Shown: positions 1-8,394 of the stretch, piece after piece
Position numbering within the stretch: the stretch's first letter is position 1
Layout of the letters: each line of letters begins with the position of its first letter
From: JANOAR01 sp031411235
GTDB lineage: Bacteria > Verrucomicrobiota > Verrucomicrobiia > Verrucomicrobiales > Verrucomicrobiaceae
Length of the DNA: 42,268 nucleotides
Reading direction: 5' to 3'
NCBI GenBank assembly: GCA_031411235.1
Contig: JANOAR010000028.1
Location: forward strand, 1-42,268
The notes under the pieces: generated by a model
Told to the model about the DNA's origin: nothing
Seen by the model: the letters and a program-made list of their open reading frames with translations, nothing else
Databases searched by the model: none
Program-made: the position numbers and the translations under genes

Positions 1-126
1 TTCGCGTTTGAATGCGAAGCTTTTGCTGGACTGTGAAGAGCACACCCGAAGGCACTCCCCTTATCCCTTTTACCTTACCCCTTAAACCTCTGCGGCAGCG
101 CTCATCAATCGCCCTGACACCGCCTT
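1..126 (+). repeat. Dispersed ~120-bp intergenic repeat, copy 1
   Basis: This stretch aligns almost end to end with the reverse complement of 26711-26827. Shared blocks include TTCGCGTTTGAAT at the start, CTGTGAAG, GGCACTCCCCTTATCCCTT in the middle, TACCTT, and ACACCGC near the end. It abuts the stop codon of the AMP-binding gene and has the same orientation relative to that gene as copy 2 has to the TPR gene ending at 26687. Copy 1 can form a small TTCGC/GCGAA hairpin at 2-18. The left end may lie outside the window. It is probably a non-coding repeat; what spreads it is unknown. Confidence 0.8.
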
Positions 127-1180
127 AATACACGCCTTCGACGATGGTCTTCTCCATCGCGCCGAAGGGCCGCACCTCGGCGACGCCGTCCCAGGTGTAT
201 TGATTGCGCGGGCGACGGCGAATGGCTTCATCGCGTTCGAGGAAGCGTGGCATGAAGAATTCTTTGGTCAGCGTGGTCAGCTCGACTCGGCCCCAGGCGT
301 CGTATTCGACGGTGTCTTCGGTCTTCGTGGGGTTGACCACGCGTAGCACGGCGCGGGGCTGTGGGGCGTAGTAGGTGATGCTGAACTTGTCTTCGGGCAG
401 CAAGGGAACGCTGGCGGCGAGGCCCATCAAAGTGTTGCCGTAGGTGGGGTAGAAGCCGATGCGGTTCTCCAGCACCTCCTCGACGATGAAGCGTGTGTAC
501 TGGGGCAGCATGGTCGTGCCACCGCAGAAGACGCCACGGATGCCCGCGTCGAAGATGTTGACCTTCTCCGCGATGGCTTCGAGCAGCTTCGGCGTGGTGA
601 ACATGGCCGAGACTTTGCGGTTTTTCATGATCATGACCGCCTGATCGACGACGTGATCCATGTACTGGCGGGCCACCTCGAACTGCTTGTTGCTGATGAG
701 CTTCTTCACGAAACGCGGATCGAGATCGACGAAGTAGCACGATGACCCGCGATAGTTCGCGAGATGCTCCACGGCCAGGCGCAGGCGGCGTGGCCCCGTG
801 GGCCCGACCATGATCCAGGCCTCGCCTTTGGGGAAGTGCGCGTCGTCGAGCTTGTGGCTGAACTCTTCGTAATCGACGCGGAAGTCATTCCAGCCGATGC
901 GCTGCTTGGGCATCCCGGTGGTGCCGCCCGTCTCGAAGATGTTGTAGGGCTTGCCTTTGAAGGCGGCTGGCACCCACACCTCGGGTTGCAGATCGCGCAG
1001 CCACTCGTCCTCGAAGTGCGGAAACTTCGCCACGATGTCCGCGTAGCTCTTCACCTCGGTGAGAGGGTTCCAGCCAGCCTTCGCCGCCCAGCCAAGCCAG
1101 AAGGGGCAGCCAGTTTCAGGGGAGAAATGCCATTGGATGATGTCGCGGACTTGTTGGTCGAGTTGTTCTTGGGATGTCAT
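125..1180 (-). CDS. AMP-binding (phenylacetate-CoA ligase-like) adenylate-forming enzyme
   Basis: Predicted 351-aa enzyme of the ANL (acyl/aryl-CoA ligase) superfamily, closest in style to PaaK/coenzyme F390 synthetase-like proteins. Seen: the phosphate-binding loop ETGGTTGMPKQ at residues 83-93, a probable A5 motif YPTYGNT at 244-250, and YDAWGRVELTTL at 293-304 resembling the A7 region. The family activates a carboxylate with ATP to an acyl-adenylate, usually then forming a CoA thioester. At 351 residues it is shorter than typical PaaK (about 430), and little of the mobile C-terminal subdomain remains, so it may only adenylate or act with a partner. I chose the ATG at 1178-1180, since the frame upstream of it looks non-coding. 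It is divergent from the FAD oxidoreductase, with 199 bp between them. The substrate cannot be told. Confidence 0.75.
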   Translation of the reverse strand: MTSQEQLDQQVRDIIQWHFSPETGCPFWLGWAAKAGWNPLTEVKSYADIVAKFPHFEDEWLRDLQPEVWVPAAFKGKPYNIFETGGTTGMPKQRIGWNDFRVDYEEFSHKLDDAHFPKGEAWIMVGPTGPRRLRLAVEHLANYRGSSCYFVDLDPRFVKKLISNKQFEVARQYMDHVVDQAVMIMKNRKVSAMFTTPKLLEAIAEKVNIFDAGIRGVFCGGTTMLPQYTRFIVEEVLENRIGFYPTYGNTLMGLAASVPLLPEDKFSITYYAPQPRAVLRVVNPTKTEDTVEYDAWGRVELTTLTKEFFMPRFLERDEAIRRRPRNQYTWDGVAEVRPFGAMEKTIVEGVY

Positions 1181-1379
1181 ATCGGTTTGAGGAAAACGCC
1201 ATACGTGCGGCGCGGTCGTATCGTTGCATCTGCGACGATCATCGGCGCGGAAGGGCGCAAACTTTAGGCGTGCAACGGGAGCGAGCAACTGCGTTGTGGG
1301 TTGCAACGCAACGCAGAAAGGAGGAAACAATGCCAACCGTATGTTCGCGCCCCAGAACTCCAGCCACCAACCTCACACC

Positions 1380-3731
1380 ATGATCCGCGCCACACTCCTA
1401 GCTGTCCTACTCTCCACGACTGCCTTTGCGGCAGAACCCAAGGTCTGGATCGAGGCTGAGTCCTTCGATACCCACGGCGGCTGGGTCACGGACACTCAGT
1501 TCATCGACATCATGGGCAGCGCTTACCTCATGGCGCATGGCCTGGGCAAGCCCGTCGCCGATGCCACCACGACGGTGCACGTGCCCGAGGCGGGCGAATA
1601 TCGTGTGTGGGTGCGGGCAAAAAATTGGGTCGGCCCGTGGGGCGCTCCTGGTAAGCCTGGGCGCTTCCATCTGCTCGGCGGCGATCCCGCAAAGCAGGTC
1701 GAATGCGGTGCGAAGGGCAAGGACTGGCAATGGGACGACACAGGCACCATCACCGCTGGCGGCAGCAAGACGGTGATGCTCACCCTGCATGATTTGACGG
1801 GCTTCGACGGACGCTGTGATGCCGTCCTGCTGTGCAAAGACCTCGACTTCATCCCGCCGAATGACAACGCGGCAACCAACAAGCTACGTCGCAAAGCATT
1901 GAAGTTGCCCGAGCAAGCGCCCGAGTCCGCTGAGTATGATCTGGTGGTCGTGGGCGGTGGTTATGCTGGCATGGGCGCAGCGATCAGTGCCGCGCGCCAG
2001 GGTTGCAAAGTGGCGCTCATCCAGGATCGCGCGGTGCTCGGTGGCAATGGCAGCAGCGAGGTGCAAGTGTGGGCCATGGGCGGCACGCGGCGCGGCCTAT
2101 ATCCACACCTCGGCGAGATTATCGAGGAGTTCGCCGACCGCGCCTCGAACAGTCCAGGGCAGCCCGAAGAATACAACGACGCGCTCAAAGAGAAGACTGT
2201 GAAGGCCGAAAAAAACATCACCCTCATGCTCAGCCACTACGTGCATGGCGTCGAGATGACCGACGACAAGACCCTCCGCAGCGTCGTCGCGCTCGATGTG
2301 AAAACGGGAAACGAAAAGCGCATTCGGGGCAAGTTCTTCAGCGACTGCACCGGCCACGGTAGCGTCGGTGCGCTGGCGGCGGCGAAGTTCACTATGCTGG
2401 AAAAAGGCCATATGGGCATGAGCAATATGTGGGTAGCGAAAAAGGTCGCAGAGCCCAGCGTCTGGCCTAACACGCCGTGGGCGCTGCCTCTAAAGCTCGA
2501 TGAATTTCCCCTGCCCCACGCCATGGCACCCACGGGCAAAAAAAATGCGGCCAACCAACAAGGCTACGACCTCGGCTACAAGCCGATGGAAAGCCCCGAG
2601 GACTCGCTGCATGGCGAATGGTTCTGGGAGGGAGGCTTCGACAAGCACCCGATCAAAGATTTGGAACTCATACGCGACTGGAATTTCCGCGCCGTCTTCG
2701 GAGCCTTCACCGCGATGCGCACACTCGCGGCGGATAAGTTCAGCAACTACGATATGCAGTGGCTCGCCTACATCGGCGGCACGCGCGAGTCGCGTCTGCT
2801 GCAAGGCGACGTGGTGCTCACGGTCGAGGATGTTGTGAGCAAGCGTGAGTTCCCCGATGGCTGCGTGCCCACCACCTGGGATCTCGATTTGCACTACCCC
2901 AAGGAGCAGTACATCCCCGGCTCCGATGGCAATCCCTTCATCTCCCGAGCCGCTTTTGGCAAAGGCGTGGATCGTAAACAAGGCTATCCCGTGCCCTATC
3001 GCTGCTTCTACTCCGTCAACATCGACAATCTTTTCATGGCTGGGCGCAACATCAGCGTCACCCACGGAGCCCTGGGTTCGGTGCGTGTCATGCGCACCTG
3101 CGGCATGATGGGCGAAGTCGTCGGCAAGGCCGCGTATCTCAGCGTGCGCAATCACACCACCCCGCGTGGCGTGTATGACCAGTACCTCGACGTGCTGAAG
3201 GATCTCATGAACCAGCCCGGAGCCATGCGCCGCGACAACCTGGAAGGCCCGCTCTACTTGCCCAAGAACGCCAAGAAGCTGCCTGATGTGGCGCTCGCCG
3301 CCGAGTCCATCGACATCAAGAAACTCGAAGGCATCGTCATCGACGATGTGGATGCCGAACTCACGGGCAAGTGGGCCGAAGGCGACGGCTTGAAGGGATA
3401 CATCGGAGCCCACTACCTCTACGCCAGCCCCAAGGCCGCCGTCTCGGCACGCTTCGCTTTCGCCGTGAAGCAAAGCGGTAAGTACGAAGTGCGTATCGCC
3501 TGGCAACCCCATGCCAACCGCGCCACCAACACACCTGTCTCAGTGCTCAGTGCTGAGGGCGAAAAGACCTTCCCTGTGGATCAAACCAAGGCTCCTGAGC
3601 TACCCAACTCTATGCACTCGCTCGGCGTCTTTGAATTCAAAGCAGGCGAGGAAGCCGCCGTCATCGTCCGCAGCGAAGGGGCGAAGGGTAACGTCCACGC
3701 CGATGCCGTGCAGGTAGTGCTTGCGAAGTGA
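1380..3731 (+). CDS. Secreted FAD-dependent oxidoreductase with golvesin-like C-terminal domain
   Basis: Predicted 783-aa exported protein. A signal peptide (MIRATLLAVLLSTTAFA) fits the ATG at 1380. Residues about 20-165 read as a beta-rich, carbohydrate-binding-like module (IEAESF; YRVWVRAKNW). From about 185 a dinucleotide-binding fold begins (DLVVVGGGYAGMGAAIS), followed by NGSSEVQVWAMGG, the FAD_oxidored (PF12831) type common in Verrucomicrobia and Planctomycetes. The last ~110 residues (YEVRIAWQPHANRATNTPV, ending HADAVQVVL) resemble the golvesin C-terminal-like domain found on secreted polysaccharide-active proteins. It probably oxidises or reduces an extracytoplasmic organic substrate, perhaps a carbohydrate derivative; that is inference. 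It ends 8 bp from the convergent phosphate permease gene, leaving no room for a separate terminator. Confidence 0.85.
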   Translation: MIRATLLAVLLSTTAFAAEPKVWIEAESFDTHGGWVTDTQFIDIMGSAYLMAHGLGKPVADATTTVHVPEAGEYRVWVRAKNWVGPWGAPGKPGRFHLLGGDPAKQVECGAKGKDWQWDDTGTITAGGSKTVMLTLHDLTGFDGRCDAVLLCKDLDFIPPNDNAATNKLRRKALKLPEQAPESAEYDLVVVGGGYAGMGAAISAARQGCKVALIQDRAVLGGNGSSEVQVWAMGGTRRGLYPHLGEIIEEFADRASNSPGQPEEYNDALKEKTVKAEKNITLMLSHYVHGVEMTDDKTLRSVVALDVKTGNEKRIRGKFFSDCTGHGSVGALAAAKFTMLEKGHMGMSNMWVAKKVAEPSVWPNTPWALPLKLDEFPLPHAMAPTGKKNAANQQGYDLGYKPMESPEDSLHGEWFWEGGFDKHPIKDLELIRDWNFRAVFGAFTAMRTLAADKFSNYDMQWLAYIGGTRESRLLQGDVVLTVEDVVSKREFPDGCVPTTWDLDLHYPKEQYIPGSDGNPFISRAAFGKGVDRKQGYPVPYRCFYSVNIDNLFMAGRNISVTHGALGSVRVMRTCGMMGEVVGKAAYLSVRNHTTPRGVYDQYLDVLKDLMNQPGAMRRDNLEGPLYLPKNAKKLPDVALAAESIDIKKLEGIVIDDVDAELTGKWAEGDGLKGYIGAHYLYASPKAAVSARFAFAVKQSGKYEVRIAWQPHANRATNTPVSVLSAEGEKTFPVDQTKAPELPNSMHSLGVFEFKAGEEAAVIVRSEGAKGNVHADAVQVVLAK

Positions 3732-3739
3732 AGCGTCGC

Positions 3740-4708
3740 TCAGTTCACCCCAAAAAAGTGTCTTCCAACGGCAAACGAGAAAGCTGCGAGCATCGCCGCG
3801 CAGGGCAGCGTGATGACCCACGCTAGCAGCACAGGGATGACGGTACGCCAGTGTGTCTGTCGGGTAGCGATACCGATGCCCAGCAACGAACCGACGGTGA
3901 CGTGTGTGGTCGAGAGCGGCAGCCCTTTCAGCGAGCCGAGGATCACGAGAATCGCTGTCGTGGCATTCGCCACAAAGCCCTGCCCAGGGTTCATATCGGT
4001 GATTTTGTGGGCGAGCGTCTCAGCCACGCGGCGGGCACTGAGCATGAGGCCAGCAGTCATCGCCAGCGTCACCAGCAGCATCCCATTCATACCTGTGAAG
4101 CTAGCCATACAGCCGAGCAGAGCCGCCATTTTTGGGGTATCGTTCAAGCCGCGAGCGAAGCACACCGCACCACCACTGAGGAAGTGCAACGCGTCCAGCA
4201 AGGGGGTGCGATGATTGGGCTCCAGCCGCATTCGGCCCAAGAACCAATGCAATAAGCCGGCCAGTAGAATCGCCACCATCGGACCGAGCAGCAGCGGTTG
4301 ACCGAAGGTCTTCCACAGTTGGGAGAAGGCCACCTGCTCTGCATTCGCACACAATCCCGCCCCGACTAATGCGCCCGTGAGGGCGTGCGTGGTAGAGACT
4401 GGAAAACCCAGGCGCGTCGCAAGGCCACCCGTAGCCATTGCGCCGAGCGCCACCGCGAGTAGGAACACGGGATCCCCCGCGAGTGCGTCGGAGACTAGCC
4501 CTTTGCCCGAGAACGCCTTCAACAACTGTGTCGCAAAGAACATGCTGGCCACTGCGCCTGCGGCTGTGGTGATCGCCGCCCAACGGATCGCCGTGCGGTA
4601 GCTGCAAGTCCCACTGCCGAAGAGCGAGGCCACCCCTTTGAAACTGGAATTGGCCCCATTGGCATAGGCGACAAGTGTGACGGCGACGAGGATGAGGCTG
4701 CTGAGCAT
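3740..4708 (-). CDS. Inorganic phosphate transporter, Pit family
   Basis: Integral membrane permease of the PiT/PHO-4 family (322 aa from the ATG at 4708). Two signature repeats are seen: YANGANSSFKGVASLFGSGT near the N-terminus and FARGLNDTPKMAALLG in the second half, plus GFPVSTTHALTGALVGAG and GLPLSTTHVTVGSLLGIG, the duplicated serine/threonine-rich loops of the family. It imports phosphate (often as a metal-phosphate complex) driven by an ion gradient. A GTG at 4741 would add 11 residues, but the ATG keeps the palindrome at 4729-4746 intergenic, so I prefer it. It is divergent from the ArsR-type regulator and may share its control region. Pit carriers can also take up arsenate. Confidence 0.9.
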   Translation of the reverse strand: MLSSLILVAVTLVAYANGANSSFKGVASLFGSGTCSYRTAIRWAAITTAAGAVASMFFATQLLKAFSGKGLVSDALAGDPVFLLAVALGAMATGGLATRLGFPVSTTHALTGALVGAGLCANAEQVAFSQLWKTFGQPLLLGPMVAILLAGLLHWFLGRMRLEPNHRTPLLDALHFLSGGAVCFARGLNDTPKMAALLGCMASFTGMNGMLLVTLAMTAGLMLSARRVAETLAHKITDMNPGQGFVANATTAILVILGSLKGLPLSTTHVTVGSLLGIGIATRQTHWRTVIPVLLAWVITLPCAAMLAAFSFAVGRHFFGVN

Positions 4709-4728
4709 GGATAATTTGAATGAAATCG

Positions 4729-4746
4729 TATGCGCAAACACGCATA
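4729..4746. promoter_or_regulatory. Candidate ArsR-type operator (inverted repeat)
   Basis: Perfect inverted repeat TATGCG-N6-CGCATA between the divergent phosphate permease (ATG 4708) and ArsR-type regulator (ATG 4792). A TATAAA at 4745-4750 overlaps its right half and could be a -10 element for the regulator. Position and symmetry suit autoregulation by a dimeric winged-helix repressor; this is inference from location. Confidence 0.45.
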
Positions 4747-4791
4747 TAAACCGCCGTCTTGCAACGCTCGCTTTCCAAACTATGCAGTGGC

Positions 4792-5097
4792 ATGAAAAAG
4801 TTTGACTGCATCACGGCCATGAAAGCGCTCGGGGAGGAAAACCGCCTGCGTATCGTGCGACTCCTGCTCAAAGGCCAACGCGGTGTCAATGAACTGGCTG
4901 AGGTACTGGAGATGTCGCAGTACAATGTGTCCAAGCATCTGCGCGTGCTGCGCGAGGCAGGCCTGCTGGAACAGGAAAAAATGGGCCAGCAGCGCCTCTA
5001 CTCACTGGCGGCGGAGTTCTCCGAACACCTGACGGTGAATAAAAATGTGCTCGATCTCGGCTGCTGCCAGTTCGACTTCAGCAAATTGCCGAAGTAA
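4792..5097 (+). CDS. ArsR/SmtB-family winged-helix regulator
   Basis: Predicted 101-aa transcriptional regulator. The ArsR helix-turn-helix is clear: ALGEENRLRIVRLLL at 12-26, then VNELAEVLEMSQYNVSKHLR (32-51) and the wing GLLEQEKMGQQRLYSL (57-72). Proteins of this family are small dimeric repressors released from DNA by metal ions, oxyanions or redox change. Cys6 and a C-terminal Cys91-Cys92 pair (LDLGCCQFDF) are candidate sensing ligands; the classical ELCVCDL-type site is absent. I chose the ATG at 4792 over an upstream in-frame start at 4759. It lies 9 bp upstream of the chromate-transporter-family gene, so the two are almost certainly co-transcribed, and the palindrome at 4729-4746 is a likely binding site. 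Confidence 0.85.
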   Translation: MKKFDCITAMKALGEENRLRIVRLLLKGQRGVNELAEVLEMSQYNVSKHLRVLREAGLLEQEKMGQQRLYSLAAEFSEHLTVNKNVLDLGCCQFDFSKLPK

Positions 5098-5106
5098 CGC
5101 ACACCC

Positions 5107-6408
5107 ATGCCTACCTTCAAAGACGCACTGTGCTTCTGGCTCAAGCTTGGCTTCATTAGCTTCGGCGGGCCTGCGGGGCAGATCGCCATCATGCACCGCG
5201 TACTCGTCGAGCAGCGACGCTGGCTCCGTGAGAGCCACTTTATGCACGCGCTGAATTTTTGCATGTTGCTCCCAGGGCCGGAGGCCCAGCAACTCGCGAC
5301 CTACCTCGGCTGGCGCTTGCATGGGGCAAAGGGCGGCATCGCAGCGGGTGCTTTGTTTGTGCTGCCCTCGGTCTTCATTCTCTTGGCGCTCAGTTGGCTG
5401 TACATGGCGAGCGGTCATCTGCCATGGCTTGCCGCCGTGTTTTATGGGCTGCTGCCAGCCGTCATCGCCGTCGTCGTGGGGGCGGTATTTCGGATTGGGC
5501 GGAAGGCTTTAAAATCGCAGGCGCTGTGGGGGCTCGCGATTGCGGCGTTCATTGCGATCTACTTTTTTAGTGTGTCATTTATCTTCATCATCATCGCGGC
5601 AGCCTTGATCGGTTGGGTGGGACATCGGTATGCGCCAGCGCACTTTCCTGCGGGCAAAGGGCATGGCAGCGGCGGCAAAGAAGAGTCATTGGCGGTAGAG
5701 TTGCCGCCAGCACCGCAGGCGTCCTGGGGCCGTGCGCTGGGTATCACCGCGCTGTGTGTCGCGTTGTGGTGGCTACCATTGCTGGGCGTGGCGGTGTGGC
5801 TGGGCTGGGATAGTACGGCGTGGCAGCAGGGGGTGTTCTTCAGCAAGGCGGCGCTCGTCACCTTTGGCGGCGCGTATGCAGTGCTGCCGTATGTCGCCCA
5901 GCAGGCGGTGGAGCGCTACGCATGGCTATCGCATGGGCAGATGATGTCGGGCCTAGCGCTGGCCGAGACCACGCCTGGGCCACTGATCATGGTATTGCAG
6001 TTCGTTGGCTTTGTCGGTGGCTGGCAGCATCCGGGTGCTCTGAGTCCACTCGCAGGAGCCACCGTGGGGGCGCTGGTCACGACATGGGCGACATTTTTGC
6101 CGTGCTTCCTATTTGTCTTTCTCGGCGCACCACACGTCGAGAGCCTGCGTGAGCAGCCTCGCCTCGGTGCAGCGATGACGGCTATCACGGCTGCCGTGGT
6201 CGGCGTCATTTTAAACCTTGGCGTGCAGTTTGCGCTTCATGCGCTGTGGCCCGTGCAGGGCGGTGGGCTAGATGTCTTCATTGCTATCGTGGCCATCGCT
6301 GCCTTCTTCGCCATGGAGCGGCTCAAGGCAGGCGTCATGCCCGTGATCGGTGTTTGCGCCGCGCTGGGTTTGTTATGGAAGCTTGGACTTGGAATGGTTG
6401 CGAATTGA
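5107..6408 (+). CDS. chrA: Chromate ion transporter, CHR family (long form)
   Basis: Predicted 433-aa inner-membrane protein with two CHR domains. The N-terminal half carries FWLKLGFISFGGPAGQIAIM (residues 11-30) and LNFCMLLPGPEAQQLATYLG. The C-terminal half carries ALVTFGGAYAVLPYVAQQAV and GLALAETTPGPLIMVLQFVG, the matching repeat. Length and duplication fit long-chain ChrA proteins, which export chromate; some members have no tested chromate role. It follows the ArsR-type regulator by 9 bp, so its expression is probably controlled by that regulator rather than by ChrB, the usual partner. Chromate as the true substrate is a family-level assignment. Confidence 0.9.
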   Translation: MPTFKDALCFWLKLGFISFGGPAGQIAIMHRVLVEQRRWLRESHFMHALNFCMLLPGPEAQQLATYLGWRLHGAKGGIAAGALFVLPSVFILLALSWLYMASGHLPWLAAVFYGLLPAVIAVVVGAVFRIGRKALKSQALWGLAIAAFIAIYFFSVSFIFIIIAAALIGWVGHRYAPAHFPAGKGHGSGGKEESLAVELPPAPQASWGRALGITALCVALWWLPLLGVAVWLGWDSTAWQQGVFFSKAALVTFGGAYAVLPYVAQQAVERYAWLSHGQMMSGLALAETTPGPLIMVLQFVGFVGGWQHPGALSPLAGATVGALVTTWATFLPCFLFVFLGAPHVESLREQPRLGAAMTAITAAVVGVILNLGVQFALHALWPVQGGGLDVFIAIVAIAAFFAMERLKAGVMPVIGVCAALGLLWKLGLGMVAN

Positions 6409-6495
6409 TCGCACCTCGCCATGCTTCGCGCCCAAAAAAAATGCTGAAGGCATCGTGCCGTTATTCTCCCGCGATACCTCTCTCTTTCGATACTT

Positions 6496-8331
6496 ATGCC
6501 TCCTGACCAAATTTTTGTTTGTGCCCTCGTTCTCATCACCGTTGCCATGTTTGTGTGGGAGAAAATCTCCGCCGATGTGGTCTCGATGGCGACCTTGTTC
6601 CTGCTGCTCGTCGTGCCTTTCGACGGTCATGCGATCCTTTCGCCTGGGGATAAAACCCAGCAAGCGGCCATCCTGGGCAGCATCTTTGGCAACAACGCCA
6701 TCCTCACGGTGTCCTTCATGTTCATCATCGGTGCCGCCGTGGAGCGCACGGGGTTGGTCGAGGTGCTGGGGCACTGGTTCGAGCGCATCGCGGGCGGTGG
6801 ACCACGGCGCACGCTGCTGGCTCTGGGGGTGCTATCCATCACCACCAGCGCATTTTTAAACAACACTACGGTGGTCGTTGTTTTCATACCGATGGTGCTG
6901 GGCCTCTGCCGTCGCACGGGACTAGTGCCTTCGCGTTTCCTGATCCCGCTGTCGTATTTTGCCATTGCTGGCGGCATGTGTACGATGATCGGCACGAGCA
7001 CCAATCTGGTGGTCAATGGCATCCTAAAGCAAAAAGGACTGCACGCATTTTCGATGTTCGAGATCACGCCACTCGGCGTGGTACTCGCGGCGGGCGCACT
7101 GGTTTTCATCGTGCTTTTTGCCCATCGTTTGCTGCCGGAACGGCCTTGCCTTGCGGCGCTCATTGATAGCGAGAGTTCACATGAGTTTCTCCTCGCCGCC
7201 ATCGTCGGTGCCGACTCGCCGCTGGTGGATAAGAAGCTCGTCGCGAGCCCTCTCGGCGCGATGAAAAAGCTGCGTCTCATTGAGGTGCGGCGTAGCGGCA
7301 ATCGTGTCGAGACCCCGCTGAACGAGCTGGTCTTCGAGGCGGGCGACCGTGTTATTTTAAAGTGCCATCTATCGGGTGTGCGGGGCACGTCCGATGTCGA
7401 AACCATCGAGGCCTCGGTGAAGGCTGAACTGGGCCTCACGTACGTCCATACCGAGAAGGCTGTGCTGCGAGAGGGGCTCATCGGGCCACACTCCACGCTC
7501 ATCGGTCGCAGCCTCGTGGAGATCAATTTCCGCCAGCACTACGGCGTGCTCATCGTGGCGATGCACCGCAATGGTGAGAACCAGATGGACAACTTCGCCC
7601 GCACTCGGCTGGAGGTGGGAGACACACTGCTACTGGAGGGCTCGAAGGATCGCATGAGCGAGCTGTTCTCCAGCCGCGACTTCATTAGCCTCAGCGAGAT
7701 ACAGCCAGCCAGAAGGCCCGTCCCCTCGGCTCCCGATTACCGGGCAGATCGCTCATGGGTGGCGCTGTTGGCGCTGGCGTTGGTGGTCGTGCTGGGTGCC
7801 TTCGACGCATTACCTTTTGAATGGGTAGCCCTGGGAGCCGCACTGCTGGTGATCGGTGGTGGCTGCTTGAAAAAGGATGAAATATACGCGGCCATCGAGT
7901 GGCGCATCATTGTCATGATTCTCGGCACGCTGGGGCTTGGCATCGCTATGGATCGCAGCGGCGCAGCGGCGACCATTGTGCATGGCCTCATGGCTGTCGT
8001 GGGTGACTGGGACAAGCGGCTCATCGTCTCTGCGCTGCTGCTGCTCACCATTGTCTTCACCGAGTTGCTCAGCAATAACGCCGTCGCAGCGTTGCTCACG
8101 CCGCTGGCCATCCAGCTCGGGGCCGACCTGGGTTGTGATCCGCGCCCGTTCATCGTGGCGGTGATGATCGGCGCGAGCATCGGCTTCGCCATCCCCGCAG
8201 GCTACCAGACGCACATGCTCGTTTACAGTGCGGGCGGCTATCGTTTCAGCGACTTCGTGCGCATCGGCGTGGTGCTGGATGTGCTGTGTTGGGTGCTGGG
8301 GTCGATCGCGATTCCGATCATCTGGATGTAG
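6496..8331 (+). CDS. SLC13/DASS-type permease with two RCK_C (TrkA-C) domains
   Basis: Predicted 611-aa membrane permease. An N-terminal block of hydrophobic helices contains LNNTTVVVVFIPMVLG and GTSTNLVVNGIL. The middle (about 225-400) holds two soluble regions resembling TrkA-C/RCK_C, for example LNELVFEAGDRVILKC and TRLEVGDTLLLEGS. The C-terminal helices contain ELLSNNAVAALLTPLAIQLG and a G-rich loop GASIGFAIPAGYQTHMLV. This two-lobed plan with inserted TrkA-C domains is that of sodium:sulfate/dicarboxylate symporter-like proteins; the substrate could be sulfate, another oxyanion or a dicarboxylate. It lies 87 bp downstream of chrA on the same strand, making a run of anion transporters here. 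Confidence 0.85.
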   Translation: MPPDQIFVCALVLITVAMFVWEKISADVVSMATLFLLLVVPFDGHAILSPGDKTQQAAILGSIFGNNAILTVSFMFIIGAAVERTGLVEVLGHWFERIAGGGPRRTLLALGVLSITTSAFLNNTTVVVVFIPMVLGLCRRTGLVPSRFLIPLSYFAIAGGMCTMIGTSTNLVVNGILKQKGLHAFSMFEITPLGVVLAAGALVFIVLFAHRLLPERPCLAALIDSESSHEFLLAAIVGADSPLVDKKLVASPLGAMKKLRLIEVRRSGNRVETPLNELVFEAGDRVILKCHLSGVRGTSDVETIEASVKAELGLTYVHTEKAVLREGLIGPHSTLIGRSLVEINFRQHYGVLIVAMHRNGENQMDNFARTRLEVGDTLLLEGSKDRMSELFSSRDFISLSEIQPARRPVPSAPDYRADRSWVALLALALVVVLGAFDALPFEWVALGAALLVIGGGCLKKDEIYAAIEWRIIVMILGTLGLGIAMDRSGAAATIVHGLMAVVGDWDKRLIVSALLLLTIVFTELLSNNAVAALLTPLAIQLGADLGCDPRPFIVAVMIGASIGFAIPAGYQTHMLVYSAGGYRFSDFVRIGVVLDVLCWVLGSIAIPIIWM

Positions 8332-8394
8332 CGCTATGAGCTTGGGTTTTGGCAAGGGTTGCGCAGTGCTTCCGCCTCGCCACTCTGCGCGTCC

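Noticed and set aside
2490..3512. A 340-codon frame on the minus strand
   Set aside because: Antisense to the FAD oxidoreductase; histidine/valine/alanine-rich without a recognisable motif.
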